A stretch of DNA of 64,000 bases, taken from positions 9,483,392 through 9,547,391 of the forward strand of contig NC_080734.1 of assembly GCF_019097595.1 (NCBI RefSeq). Direction: 5' to 3'. Source of the stretch: Hemibagrus wyckioides (taxonomy: Eukaryota; Chordata; Actinopteri; Siluriformes; Bagridae). Below the pieces are notes generated by a model that made no database searches, was not told where the DNA came from, and saw only the letters and a list, made by a program, of their open reading frames with translations. The translations under genes were made by a program, and so were the position numbers. Positions 11,431 to 25,300 of the stretch are shown in pieces. Each line of letters starts with the position of its first letter. Position 1 is the stretch's first letter.

Positions 11431-14400
11431 GTAAGGAAATGTGATGCTTTGCTTTTACACAGCACACTGCAGTCGCTTTTTATATTTAGAAGGTATTAAA
11501 TATTGAATTTCTAAGTATGCATTGTCTATAATGATAATGCATGTTATGTTATTGAACTAGAAACTGCTAAAAGAGTGCAACCTACAGCATGCGCATACAG
11601 TGTACTCTCAGAAAATATAGACAGTTCTCAGAAACCGTCATTAAGATGTAGCAGTATTTCTGTTGTAGTTGAATGGATTTCTTCAGCCAGACATGCAGTC
11701 TGTTCAGTGACTGAGATACACGATACTCATCTAAATGAGTTTATGAGTGTAGTCCAAGTTTACCGTTGGGAAATCGATCCGATAAAGAACTCTTATGGAA
11801 AAGACAAAAATAAATATTAGCATGACAGAGTTCAAAAGAAACTTTCTATGAATGTCATGTCGTGACCACCTGGGGCTGGGTCATGGCAAACTGGGAGCAA
11901 AGTTCAGGTTACGAATCTGCGACGAATAACAAGGAAAGAATGTTTGATTAATGATTTGTTTATCCGTGATCTGCTGTTCATGGATCACGATCTTTTTCCC
12001 AAGCCACTGTACCGAGACAGAATGGCTGTGCCATAAATGCTAGAGCTAGATGTCTACAATGATTTTCTCACTAAAATGTCATTTTAACAAATATCTAACA
12101 CTTAAATAGGTGGAACAGATAGTGATGATTTTTTATTATTGTGTTATATGCAGTAGCTGAGAGATTATCTATTACCCATAAAGCACTGTGAGCGTGTGTC
12201 AGATTGAACACTGAAAAATGGCTGAGCTTCGTTAGTTTACAAATGTAACTGTCAAATGGTTGTGTAATAAATCCTCCATGTCCGCGTCCTTATCTGTAAC
12301 ATACGGCTGGAGTAATGCGTCTTAAACATCACTGTGCCTTATGTCAGGCTTCAGCTTGTCTAGAGATTAATTAGCCTATTAGGTAACTGCTATATAGTGT
12401 GAAGTTATTGAAGTATTCTCTTTTCTGGTAACTTCTTTGTAATGAGGTCAGTGTATGCTTTGTCAATCAGTAGTCCTAGATTATTATTACTCCTTAAATG
12501 AGTATTTATGTAAAAAGTCTCATCTTCACAATGTTCCCTTTGCCCTAAATTTGCTCATGCATGCCATGATTTGTTTCGAAGTTTGCATCATCAACAACTT
12601 ATTCTGTTAATTCAATCCCAAATCATCATATAGTGGCTTAAAAATCATTGCAAATAAGCTGCTTGTGTAAATTCTCAGAGATGTTTTTTTCCCTTATTTA
12701 TACAGTTTGCATACCATAATATTATCATTTGCATCACCTCTAGTTTCCTGCTGCTTTTGCTTATATATTTTTGTTTTGTACAGTTTATTTTTTGGGTTAA
12801 GATGGGAATTTCTTTTAGGCAGATCATTGAGATAGATGGATTTCGGTGAGATAGACTTTACTTTTGTGCAAGAGTGACTTTTTGTGTATTTGTATGCTTT
12901 TATATTTTGTTTTTGTTTCATTTCCTGTTTGTGTTATTTCCACTATTTCTATTATAAGGGTTTTTTTTTTCCAGACGTTCTGAAGTTTCTCACTTGTTTG
13001 CACTTTGTTTAGCTATTTTATGATGTTGGCTTTGTGTTCAAGGTCCTTTGTTTACACCCCCGAGCAACTCATTGCATTATGTAAGCTTGTGTTACTGCCT
13101 GGAGTGCCCTGCTATCCCAGGCAGAGTTGAGGAGACAGCACCGGGGTGCAGAGCTCAGATCAGTTTAAGGGCAAAGAGGAGGAAATTCAAACCATAAGTC
13201 CCTCAAATTATCATGGGTATGGTTAGGTCACTGGTAAAGAAAATGGACGAGCTTGGTGTCCTGATAAAGACCCAGCAGAATTACGAAGAGTGCTGTATTC
13301 TGTGCTTTATGAAGATACGTCTGAATGAGTATCATCTAGACAGCAGAGCTAACAGTTAACCTTCAGTATGGAAACACACGAGGTGTTGTACACCAGTATG
13401 AGGCAGATCACTTGCTTTAAGATGGGACATCAGCAATCTGAGGGAAGCCTGGAAAGGGCTAATGAGCTGAATTTGTTTTTCAATAGATTCAGCTCAAGAT
13501 TAACGGCTGTTCTTTCCCCCGTAAACCATTTACCCTAACTCACCCTCCACAGCCCCTTCACATAAGAACCGACAGTTCCCTCCACACCCTCCCTGCTCAG
13601 CCAGTGTTTCTTTCACAGATCAAACCACCACCCTCTCTGATTGTCAGCAGAGTCTCTGAAAAGCAGCACACTCTGCCCTAAATACCTACCTTTTAGTTGA
13701 CCTTACACCCTATGTGATGAAGGTGCTGCAGAGACTGGTGTGTAGCCAATCTTGGAAAAACCTTGGAACATAGGACTGAACTCTCTTCACTTTGCCTACC
13801 AACCACAGCTGGGACTGGACGATGCCATTACCTACCCACTTCAGCGAACACTTTCATTTCACTATTGGGCTGGAGGTATTCTGAGAATCATGTTCTTTGG
13901 TTTCTCAAATGCCTTCAATACCATGCAGCCTCTTCTTTTAAGGTGCCCATGCTGGTGAACAGAGCCTCAATATCCTGGATCATGGACTGCCTGTCTGACA
14001 GGCCCCAGTTTGTTAGAATGGGTAGCAGCTTGTCTGAACAGGTGGTGAGTTGCACTTGAGCACTGTAAGGAATTGTTTTGTCTGTTCGTGTTCACACTCT
14101 GAACCTCGGATGTCCAATTCAACACCGAGTCATGCCACTTGCAGATGTTCTCTGATGACTCTGCGGTGGTAGGGTGTATTAAGGATGGGCAAGAGACAGA
14201 GTACAGGATTATGGTGGATAGATTTGTAGAGTGGCATGACAACAACAAACTTCTACTCAGCTTGTCCAAGGCCAAGGAGTTGGTAGTGGACTATAGGAGG
14301 ATGAAGATGGTAATCCAGCCCATCTTCATCAAGGGAGAGGAAGTAATAGTGGTCAGTGATTTTAAATACCTTGGTGTCCACATCAACAAAAGACTGGATT

Positions 14401-16298
14401 GGAGGACCAACAGAGAGGCAATTTACGAGAAGGGTGCGGTACAAAGAGCCATTATTGCTCACTGCTGTCCGACTCTACAGAGACTCAACACCGGGTTTGG
14501 GGAGCTTTGTTGACACTGGACACTGTTTTTGCATTTTGCACCCATACACTGCATACTACTTTTGCATAATACTGCACTGCATATTGCACAACAAACTTTT
14601 ACATAGTGCCACTGCGCATTCTCTCACACACACACACACACACTTCCACCTTATTTATGACTTAACGTCGACATTTCTACTCACTACCAACAACTACTAA
14701 TCACACCATACACATGTCTAACATATAGTTTTAAACCTGCCAATTGTGTATGGTTAATCTGTACAGAAATCTTAGTCTATAAATAACTTTCAGACTTACT
14801 TGGATGTATATTTTTATTCTGTTTTATTTGTTTTAAAGTCTTTATGTCTTAGTTCTCATTCCCCCTTGGGGATTAGTAAGATCTCTAGCTACATATCTGT
14901 CTATTTTGAGTGATAAGAGGTTGACTTCGGGTGTGGGTGGACTTTTATTTTAGGGACTTTTCTTCTGCCGTGGGTGGACTTTTCTTGATGAGACATGAAG
15001 GATTTTTCTAGGTTAGATGAACTAATTGTTTGGGTGCTATGGACGTTTCTTTTGTGAGACAGACTTGTCTTTGGCATAGACAGATTCGCGTGAGATCGAA
15101 TTTTTCTTCCGGGTGAGAGATGTTTGCTTTGTGGGGGGAAAAGATATTGACTTTTCTTTTGGTGTAGGTGGACACTTAGGGGAAATGATCTTTTATGGTA
15201 CATGGATTTTTAAAAGTGAGGATCTTTTTGTTAAATAGACTTTACTTTTGCTGGTAGATGGACTTTCTTTTGAAGGGTGATGGACATTTCTGATTTGTTA
15301 GCTACACCTGATCGACCGTTAATTGATAGCTTGCAGTTTTGAATAGAAAGAGACAAGTCTGCAGTATTTACGTCTCTTTCTAAGCCTCCAGAAATGTAAA
15401 TTGTGGGAAATGCTTGGAACTGAGTGGTTATTGAACAGCTTAAATGCCTAGTGAAAGAAGAAGAAGAGCAGGAAATGGAATTCTGTTTTGCTTTCTCTGT
15501 AGGTATTGTGCAGATAGCCTGCTTGTGCATTATGAATGTCAGGACCATCAATCTAGAAAAAAACACCTTCAGACTTTTAAAGAAAACACACAGTGGAATT
15601 TAAGATCATCTTTTTATCAAGTCTATATGAATACCTGAAGAGATCAGAGTTCTTTGTGGGTGGGTTTTTATCATATCACATGAGGCAATGATTGCACTTT
15701 TCATGATTAGATGTATTGAAAAATTGCAGCACATAGCTTAGGTATGTACCAATAATTAGATACACAGAATGGGATTTTTTAAAAATTTATTTATTGTGAA
15801 TTGGATGCTCCATTGATTAGTAGACTGCATAGGCAGGTATAATCTTCAGATTCGCATCATAAAGACAGCCCTTTTCATTTAGCCCATTTGTATTTAGCTT
15901 TTATAATTAAAAAAAAATCAGCATTAGTCTCATTAACCAACTAGTTCAGTTAAAATCGTGCAACAACACAGAAACATTTATTAATGAAGAATAATTCCTA
16001 ATATAAACATAAACTCAGGACAAAAAGCTTAGACAGCTGTTATGATATGAAACTTTAATCACAGTTCAACCTGTCTAGATTATCCTGGAATATTCAGCTC
16101 TCTTCTTCGTCATTCAGAGATATGAGTATATGTGCTGAAAGTCACATGCTGGAAATGAGCTGATGATTTTGAGAGCTCCTGTTCTGTTTGCCAAGCCTTT
16201 AGGGAAGGGCACACTCCTGTTAACACACTGCACCACATGCTAAGTGCTTTGACAGCTCTCTGGGGTCATTGAGGGTGAGGCTGTATAGATAAATATAG

Positions 16299-16397
<99 letters not shown>

Positions 16398-19300
16398 GGA
16401 AAGTCTTCAAGCATATTATAATTATTGTATATGTGCATGCATTTCTACACACACACATTGGTGATAAACGAAAGGAAAAACAACAAACTCTGGCTTAACC
16501 TTGGTGTAGATTATATAAGTCTCTGGAACTGTACAGTACTGGAGAGATGAACAGCATTCTTCCTGAAGACATTGCCCCAGTTGCTGTTTTGATGACGGTG
16601 GTAGAGAGCGATGTCTAACACATCACTTCAGACTCTAGTGGTCACTTGGCTTGAGATCTGGTTGGTGGGTGTGAGGACCACCAAGATATTTACATCTTTT
16701 TCATCCTCACCGAACTATTCAGTCAGCTCTTATGTCCTCTGGAGGTGGGTGGGCTCATCCTGGAAGACATAACTAGAATAGAAATGTTGCATATATATAG
16801 GATAACTGATTAGTCTGAGTGACGGTGCATTGATTTTCAGTGACCCTTCTATAAAAGGGGGCAATTGGTCCCGAACCATGTTAGCGAAACTGTCCCTCAG
16901 GTCTATCATTAATTTTTTCTTTAATTTGTCACTTGTCACTATGAGTGGTATTTATTTGTTTAATTAATTAATTAGTTATTTAGCCAGATATTTATTTCCC
17001 TGTAAGCATTAAACGCTCAAGCATGATTCTGTTGTATTTGCAAGGTTAAAAAGAAACCAAACAATAAAGACATTCTTTCAATTGAATCTTATTCTTTTGC
17101 CTATTCTATCACACTGGACTGCAGACCAAGTGTTTTGACAGCTCTTTGAGGTCATCACAGGAGAGAAAAGATGGCTGGCAGCCAGCACATGCTGATTTGT
17201 TTTTAGGTTGCCCTTTTGTACAGGGACTCTGATGACTAAAACCTCTGAACTGATCGGCTGTGTGAGGAAAAAGGATCAAGTGACTTTGTCTTATGTTTCA
17301 GAGACGGAAACATGAGGGACATCAGAAAATCTTTAACTACTACTCAAGAAAATACAATGATTTTTTTTCACTACCGAAGCAGAAACGGGAGAAATCACAG
17401 TAATCTTTATACTAACATTATAAACGGTACTCACCACTATGGTTTCCTTTGGGCAGCATCGTTACAATGATCTGAAAACTGTTTGGTATTTTCAGTCTAA
17501 TTTCCAGAGCTGGAATAGAGTTAGACTCGAAGGCTAGTTTAAAGCTGCTATTTACAAAAATGTACAAAAAGACATACGGGACAAGGCTGTCAGACACCGC
17601 TCCATTTGCTTCCTTTTTATACATTTGGAACACTGTGATATTATTCCCTCTGTCACAGCTTCAAGTCTGTCAGTCTTCCAGCAGCGAAACAGGAGAAAAA
17701 GAGCTTGAGAGAGAAAATCACAAAACGCTGGCATATGTCAAGGGACGTCACACAGGTTATCCTAATTAGCCCAGATAACCAGGGATAGCACAGATCCATG
17801 TTTCTGTCCCTTCGCATGTTATTAATGGCTGAATAATAAATATGACCATGAATGAGTATTAATAATCACCGTAGTAATTATTATAACAATCCCAATATAA
17901 GTTGAAAAATACATACAAATTGCCTTAGAGCAGGTGATATATCCATATGATGGTCTGCCTTATAGGTCTGCTGTCCTTTTTGGCCATAGCAATACACTAA
18001 TCAGGCATAACATTATGACCACCTGCGTAATATTGTGTTGGTCCCCCTTTTGCTGCCAAAACAGCCCTGACCCGCCCATGCTTTTGACTCCACTAGATCC
18101 CTGAAGGTGTGCTTAAAGGATACTTTTGATAGATACTGACCACTGCAGACCGGGAACACCCCACAAGAGCTGCAGTTTTGGAGATGCTCTGGTCCAGTCA
18201 TCTACCCATCACAGTTTGGCCCTTGTCGAACTCAAATCCTCAAATCCTTACACTTGCCCATTTTTCCTGCTTCTAACACATCAACTTTGAGGACAAAATG
18301 TTCACCTGCTGCCTAATATATCCCACCCACTAACAGGTGCCATGATGAGGAGATAATCAGTGTAATTCACTTCACCTCTCACTGCTCATGTGTATACATA
18401 TTTACTAAACATGATTCAAAAACTGCAGCCTTTAGCAATACTGGAACATAGCATAACAGTGAAACAATGAGCCCTAACATGATCATTTTTGACAAACTAG
18501 GGCTTTTTTTAATACCATTTGTTACACCTGCCAGACAAAAATGTTGCAGCGTCACGACTCAGGTGAATGGCTCTGATATTACACCATCATTTGAGCTCCA
18601 TACAAGTCAATAATTATCAGATTTCAAATGTCAAGACTCGTCTCCTAGAGAATCGGTCACAGAGGCATGACTGGAAGATACACCGCTTTATGTCCTGCAC
18701 AGCAGTCATGAGGAATCGCTCTCTGTGTAGAACAAGTACTAAATCCATAAACCTGTGACTGCAAGTTAGACTCTAGATGTTGCATAACATTATGTAATCA
18801 TAATCATGCTAAATTTATTCATTTATATTTGAACTTATATAATCTTTAGTCATTATCTCAGTTTTTTATTTCCATTTACTCATTTTTTTAAAAAATACTT
18901 TTGAATGTAATTATTTTGAGGCAAAGTTCACTTCCTGAACAAAAATCTACAAATAATTTACTCACCCCCTTGTCATCCAAGATGTTCATGTCTTTCTTTC
19001 TTCGGTCATAAAGAAATTATGTTTTTTGAGGAAAACATTTCAGGATTTTTCTTCATATAGTGGACTTCAGTGGTGCCCGCGAGTTTGACCTTCCAAAATG
19101 CAGTTTAAATGCAGCTTCAAAGAGCTCTAAACCATCCCAGCCGAGGTAGAAGGCTCTTATCTGGCCAAACCATCGGTCATTTTCTTAGAAAAATAAAAAA
19201 TTGTATACTTTTTAACAACAGAAGCGCGTCTAGTGTCTGTGACGCTAGGTACTACGTAATCACGTCGGAAGGTCACATAGGTGGAACTACACACCTAGGG

Positions 19301-22300
19301 TTTACAAAGCGAACGTGTAAAGACCAAGAAGTGCAAATAAGTCAAACGCTCTTTACTAACACAAAGGTACAATGAGAATGTCTGGGTGTATTGATATCCA
19401 GATGCAGAGCGAGCAACCACAGCTTCAATCGCTCAGGATTTTTTAAAGGAAATTTGTGAGCAGTCACGTTATTTCCAAGTGGATCTTTTTTAGGTTTAAA
19501 ACGATTTCCACATCCATGGTACACACATGAACAGACCATTTTAAACAAAAAACTGACACAAAGACATATAAGGTTGTGTCATTTCACACACAACAACTTC
19601 GGAGCGGTCCTCCTTCTTCACACTAGTAAACAGTGGGTCTGTGGTTCCGCTTACGTCACGCGTGTAGTACGTAGCATGTACATAGCAGACACGCATCCCA
19701 GAGCTAGTGCTAGACGTGGTTTTGTGGTTAAAAAGTATACAATTTTTTATTTTTCTAAGAAAATGGCCGATGGTTTGGCTAGATAAGAGTCTTCTACCTG
19801 GGCTGGGATTGTTTAGAGCTCTTTGAAGCTGCATTTGTTCAAACTCGTGGGCACCATTGAAGTCCACTATGTGGAGAAAAATCCTGAAATGTTTTCCTCA
19901 AAAAACATCATTTCTTATGACTGAACAAAGAAAGACATGAACATCTGGGATGACAAGGGGGTGAGTAAATTGTCTGCAAATTTTTATTCTGAAAATGAAC
20001 TTTTCTTTTAATCTGGAAAAAAAATCCCATCGTCTTGCTCCATGTTGATTATTTCTAGGTTTCGTAACCTTTATTTTCCTTACAGATAAAATGTGCGTTT
20101 CTCACAGTAGAGCTATAGTGCTGTATGGAAATGTCTTATTTGCTAATGTATTTGAATGCGCCATTTTTCAGAATTACAGATGAATATAGTGCTTTTAGAC
20201 ACTGGCTGATTTACAGATGTATTTTGTATAGATGTAATCTTGCAGAGTAGAATTAAGTTGTTGGTAAAATAAACCTTGCTTGTACACATTGAAGAGGGTC
20301 AGTCAGGTGGGCCAGCAGATTAGTTTGGTGCTGGTTTTATTTCATACTTTCATTTCTGAGGTTTTCAGAGGCTCTTCAGGTTCTGACATGGTTTGGTTTA
20401 GAAAAACAAAAACAAATGCAGTTGTGTGGTTCAATTATTGAAATAGAACCATTATGTGGATTTGTAGATGGAGAGTCTGAATTGAGAAGGTCTGAATTAG
20501 ATGGAGGTCTGAATTGAGAAGGTCTCCTTTAAGTGGGATAAAACGAACACTACTGTCAGCATGGTTTCAAAGAATTTATACTTAAACCCTTTTGGTTGTA
20601 TAGATCAACACTCATGGCAAGTGACAAAATAAGCTATGATTTGGGGTTTTGTGTGTGTTGATTGCTGCTCCACCGCTTCCTGTGTCAAGCTGGTTTAAAC
20701 GGGTACACTGATTAGTGTTGTATTTTTGCACAGTTAGTGCCTTTGCGCCTAAAGTGGGTTTTACAGCCTACTCTCACGCTGCCAGCACAGCCTCAGCTAG
20801 AGGTTAATTAATCTTAAGACTATGTTTTACAGCACTAGGCTTAAACATGTAGGGAACATTTCTGCAACATTAAGCCTCTTTAACTTTTATTTTAATATGA
20901 AATTTCCAGCTTTTTTTTTATTTTTGCTGCATTATGTGTGTAGTTCTTATTATAACATGTGGTCTTTAAAATGAAACTATTTTCGAAGATTATAGTACAT
21001 TGACTATAAAAAATATACAGTGGAACCTCAGCATACGAATTTAATTCAGGAGAGTTCTTAAGGTGAAAATTTGTATTGCGAAACGAATTTTCCCATAAGA
21101 AGTAATGTAAAGCAGATAATCCGTTCCAGCCGCCCAAAAATATCACCAATACGAAGTGTATGTAAACTGTATGGCTGCTTACAAAGAACTGACCCAAGCC
21201 AAGCATTCCATGTCAAAGCTCCTCACAGGAAGTCATGCCACCAAGCTTGGGCTAAAAATAGAACAAGACCACCCACACCACCAATCTGTCGACAAAAAAA
21301 CACGTGAAAAAATCACCTAGCTTTTGAACGCGTGCCGAAGGCAACATTGGTATCGTGGGTTGACTCTTTTGAAACAACTTTTGCTGACTGGAAAAAAAAT
21401 GTGTTAAAAAAAAATCCGTAGACTCACTTTGGTTGGCTTTCCACTGACACAAAGGAGTTTTGAACGTCTCTCGGACATACGCGCAACTTAGCCAGCGCTC
21501 GGTCTGTTTCATTCGTATGCTGAAAATGTTTTGGATGCCGATGCAAATTTATTGCAAAATTTCAAATTCTTAAGACAAAAATTTGTAAAGGGAGGGAATT
21601 CGTCTGCCGAGGTTCTACTGTAAATGCTAACTAACTAGGGTGTACAATATATATCAAGTGAATCTTATCGTATATTAAAGTATGTTGTTCGACAGAACAT
21701 TCCACTTGTATTACTTGAGCTGTAATAATCAGTTAAACTTCCTAAAAACCCACACAAACCCCCTCAAAATGTTGTGCCCTAGTTATTTCAAATCTCCTAC
21801 GTGCATTTTTTCCCACCAGTCTGGGTGTAAAGGCTACAGTCAGCAGTATGCCAGAACTGGGCAATTTCTACAAATTTTTATGATCTCATGTGTGGGAGGA
21901 CTTTGGCTTCCCAGGAAGTTACAACCCTGACCTGGGTGTGGCTCACCTGAATCATCTGCCAAATAAAAGTACACTGGTGCAGATAGCTCAGACATGAGAT
22001 TACTTTCCTGTGTTGGGTTAGAAACAGATATATTTGCATGCACTCACAACTTACTCTGTTGTTTCAGACAGCATTTCCATAATGACACAATCCAAGCTAA
22101 AGAGATCACAGCCGCAGTTGGGAAGTTCACATTTAGTAGAGAACAGGATTCAGAGAGCTACATGAAGCTAGCGAACAGCTGAATAATAAAAAGCCAGTGC
22201 TTCAGACATGCCCCTTGAAAGGCTTTTCCATTTTTCTTACACTCTACTGAACAGTATTTGTTTTTATTATATGCCGCTACAACTCTAGGTGGATCTCACC

Positions 22301-25300
22301 AACTCTGTCATTATTGTACTTTTACATTGCTGGTTGTTTTAGTCAAGTGAAAATAGAAACCTTTGCCACATATTTAGGCTATGCTTATTCTCAATGCATT
22401 GAAAACGCATCATGTCATGGCACCTTCGTATCATGTTGTATTATATTGAATCACATTGTATTTAAATTGTATTGTATTGAATTAGAATTGTGTGTATTGT
22501 AACAGTAACTAATCATAAAAAGAAGTTAGACAAGGGGCTTTAACAACACAGCCTGTTTGCCTAAACCAGGCACTCCGAGCCACTCCAGACTGTATAAATC
22601 AGCGCTGATGGATACGTTCTAATCCACTTAGCCACTTCCCATAGTGAACATGGCAGCCTGATACGCGTCAGTGTAGTTCCATGCTGTCTGACAGGCGAGC
22701 ATCGATCTCCAGCGTCTGTACACCGTGTGCGCCGTGGATCATATTTCACCATTCTCGTAAATGCTTGAGTCACGAGGGAATGTCACAGATTAGAGCATGC
22801 GATTTGTACAGTAGCGTAAAGAAATTGTGCCGAAACCGGTCAGATCTCCGGCATCTTTTGTGATCTCGGTGATGTACGGAAATTTAAAAAATGACGTTTA
22901 ACAGCATTACATCTCCATATGAAATATTACATGAATCATTGCAATGTTATTAATTATCGCACACTGGTCGTTATATCATTTCAGAAAGACTTTCTGTTTC
23001 CTAGTCAGTTTAAATGAAGCATTACCCCTGTAATGTGATTTTTCCCAGATCCTGATCCAGCTGTGGAACCTCATCCTGTTTTATTCATGGATTTAATAAT
23101 ATTCTGCATAGTGAAAGTGAAATCTGACTTACTGTGGAGTTCTACAGTTCTATTTTCATGCAGTTTATCTACATGTATAATTCTTTTAAGATGAATGCGT
23201 GTGTCTAAAAATCGAGTATTCATTTATCTAATCTCTCTCTTCCTCTCGTTCATCAGTGACAGAGTGGGGTGACGACGTGAAGCAGATATCCGAAGAAGAA
23301 GCCATGGTCATCGTCAACCATCAGGCCACCGGGGACGTCTGCACTTTAATGATGTGCTTGCAGGATAAAGGAACGGTACGTTCCTTTTCACATTCAGCTC
23401 TTATCCAACATATAGGGCATCACTTTAGGTTTTAGATTTATTTTATTTCACTTTTTAATCCACATCTAAATATAAACAATGCTGAATAAAGCCTCCTGCT
23501 CTGGGCTTCGGCTGAAGGCACACGGAAATGAGAAACAATTTCAGTTTCTGAATTATAATCACCGATATTTCACCTTGTTACTCTTCAGGAAGAATAGAAC
23601 ATCAGCTCGGCAGAAGGAAACTTTTTTATTTTTTTATGTAACAGAGAAGCTGAGCCAAGCACCTAAGCTTAATGTTGGAGAAGTCATTTTTAGTGTTGTT
23701 GAAGTAGGTGGTTGAGGCATTCATTATGTTCTCTGGTCGTCCATCTGAGATTCTTGTTAGCTCGATATCTCGGCAACGAGTGGGTGAATGTTTGTAGGAT
23801 TAGTATGGAATTATCATTTGTAGGCAGCAGATGAAGTGATCAGGATTGTAGATTTGGTCCAAACAGGGTCAAGATTACAATAAGGTCAGATGGCTGAAAT
23901 AGCTTTTCTTCAATATACTTTTCTCCCTTTTTGAAGTAACAAAAATGAGTAACAAGAAGGACCAGGAAGACTTCCTGATGGGGGGGGCATCCCTGTCGAT
24001 GTTGGCCTTGCATAAAATCTCTTTATGCATTATATTTTCACACTATGTGCTTGACTCTTGAGTACCTGCAAGTTTCTGGAGCAGTATCGTCTCTAATCAA
24101 ACACAGTCGTCAGAACATCACTGTGCGGTTGCATGCATTTTTTGAGGTGAGAAAATTCACACAATGTCCTGCATGTGCAAATACACTGATCAGCCATAAC
24201 ATTATGAGCAGTGAGAGGTGAAGTGAATAACACTGATGATCTCCTCATCATGCCATGCTGTTAGTGGGTGGGATATATTAGGCAGCAAATGAACATTTCG
24301 TCCTCAAAGTTCATGTGTTTGAAGCAGGAAAAAACAGTCAGGCTGCCCATGCTGACCCCTGTGCACCACCGAAAGCGTCAACAATGGGTACAGGAGCATC
24401 AGTACTGGACCACGGAGCAATGGAAGAAGGTGACCTGGTCTGATGAATCACGTTTTCTTGTATGGCCGGGTGCTTGTGCATCACTTACCTGGGGAACACA
24501 TGGCACCAGGATGCACTGTGTGAAGAAGGCAAGCCAGTGCAGGCAGTGTCATGCTTTGGGCAATGTTCTGCTGGGAATCCTTGGGTCCTGCCATCCATGT
24601 GGATGTTCCTTTGACACGTACCACCTACCTAAGCAATGATGCAGACCATGTACACCCTTGTCTTTGTACAGACAAACAGTATTCCCTGATTGTCTGTGGC
24701 CTCTTTCAGCAGGATAATGCGCCGTGCCACAAAGCAAAATTGGTTCAGGAATGGTTTGATGAGCACAAGAACGAGTTTGAGGTGTTGACTTGGCCTCCAA
24801 ATTCCCCAGATTTTAATCCAATCGAGCATCTGTGGGACGTGCTGGACAAACAAGTCCGATTCATGGAGGACGCACCTCGCAACTTGCAGGACTTAAAGGA
24901 TCTGCTGCTAACGTTATGGTGCCAGATACCACAGCACACCTTCAGGAATCTAGTAGAGTCCATGCCTCGACGGGTCAGGGCTGTTTTTGAAGCAAAATGG
25001 GGACCAACGCAATATTAGGCAGGTGGTCATAATGTTATGCCTGGCCAGTGTATAAGGACAAATATAACAAATTCCTAACTAGTTATTAGTACCCCTTCCT
25101 CTTACTAATACAACAATAAAGTTCCATCCTTTATTTCTTTCTATAATTCTATCCTTTTCCCCAGTAGTCCATGAAGGATATCAAAAGATACAGTAACAAA
25201 TGTGAAACCCTCCTTTCCTCCTATCAGCACAGGAACTGCTGTCACTGGCGATTCGTTTCATTCTCTGGCTTTAGTATATTTACTCAGCCGTGTTGCGAGC

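Noticed and set aside
16240..16458. 72-codon Tyr/Ile-repeat frame
   Set aside because: Translation of an (AT)n microsatellite.
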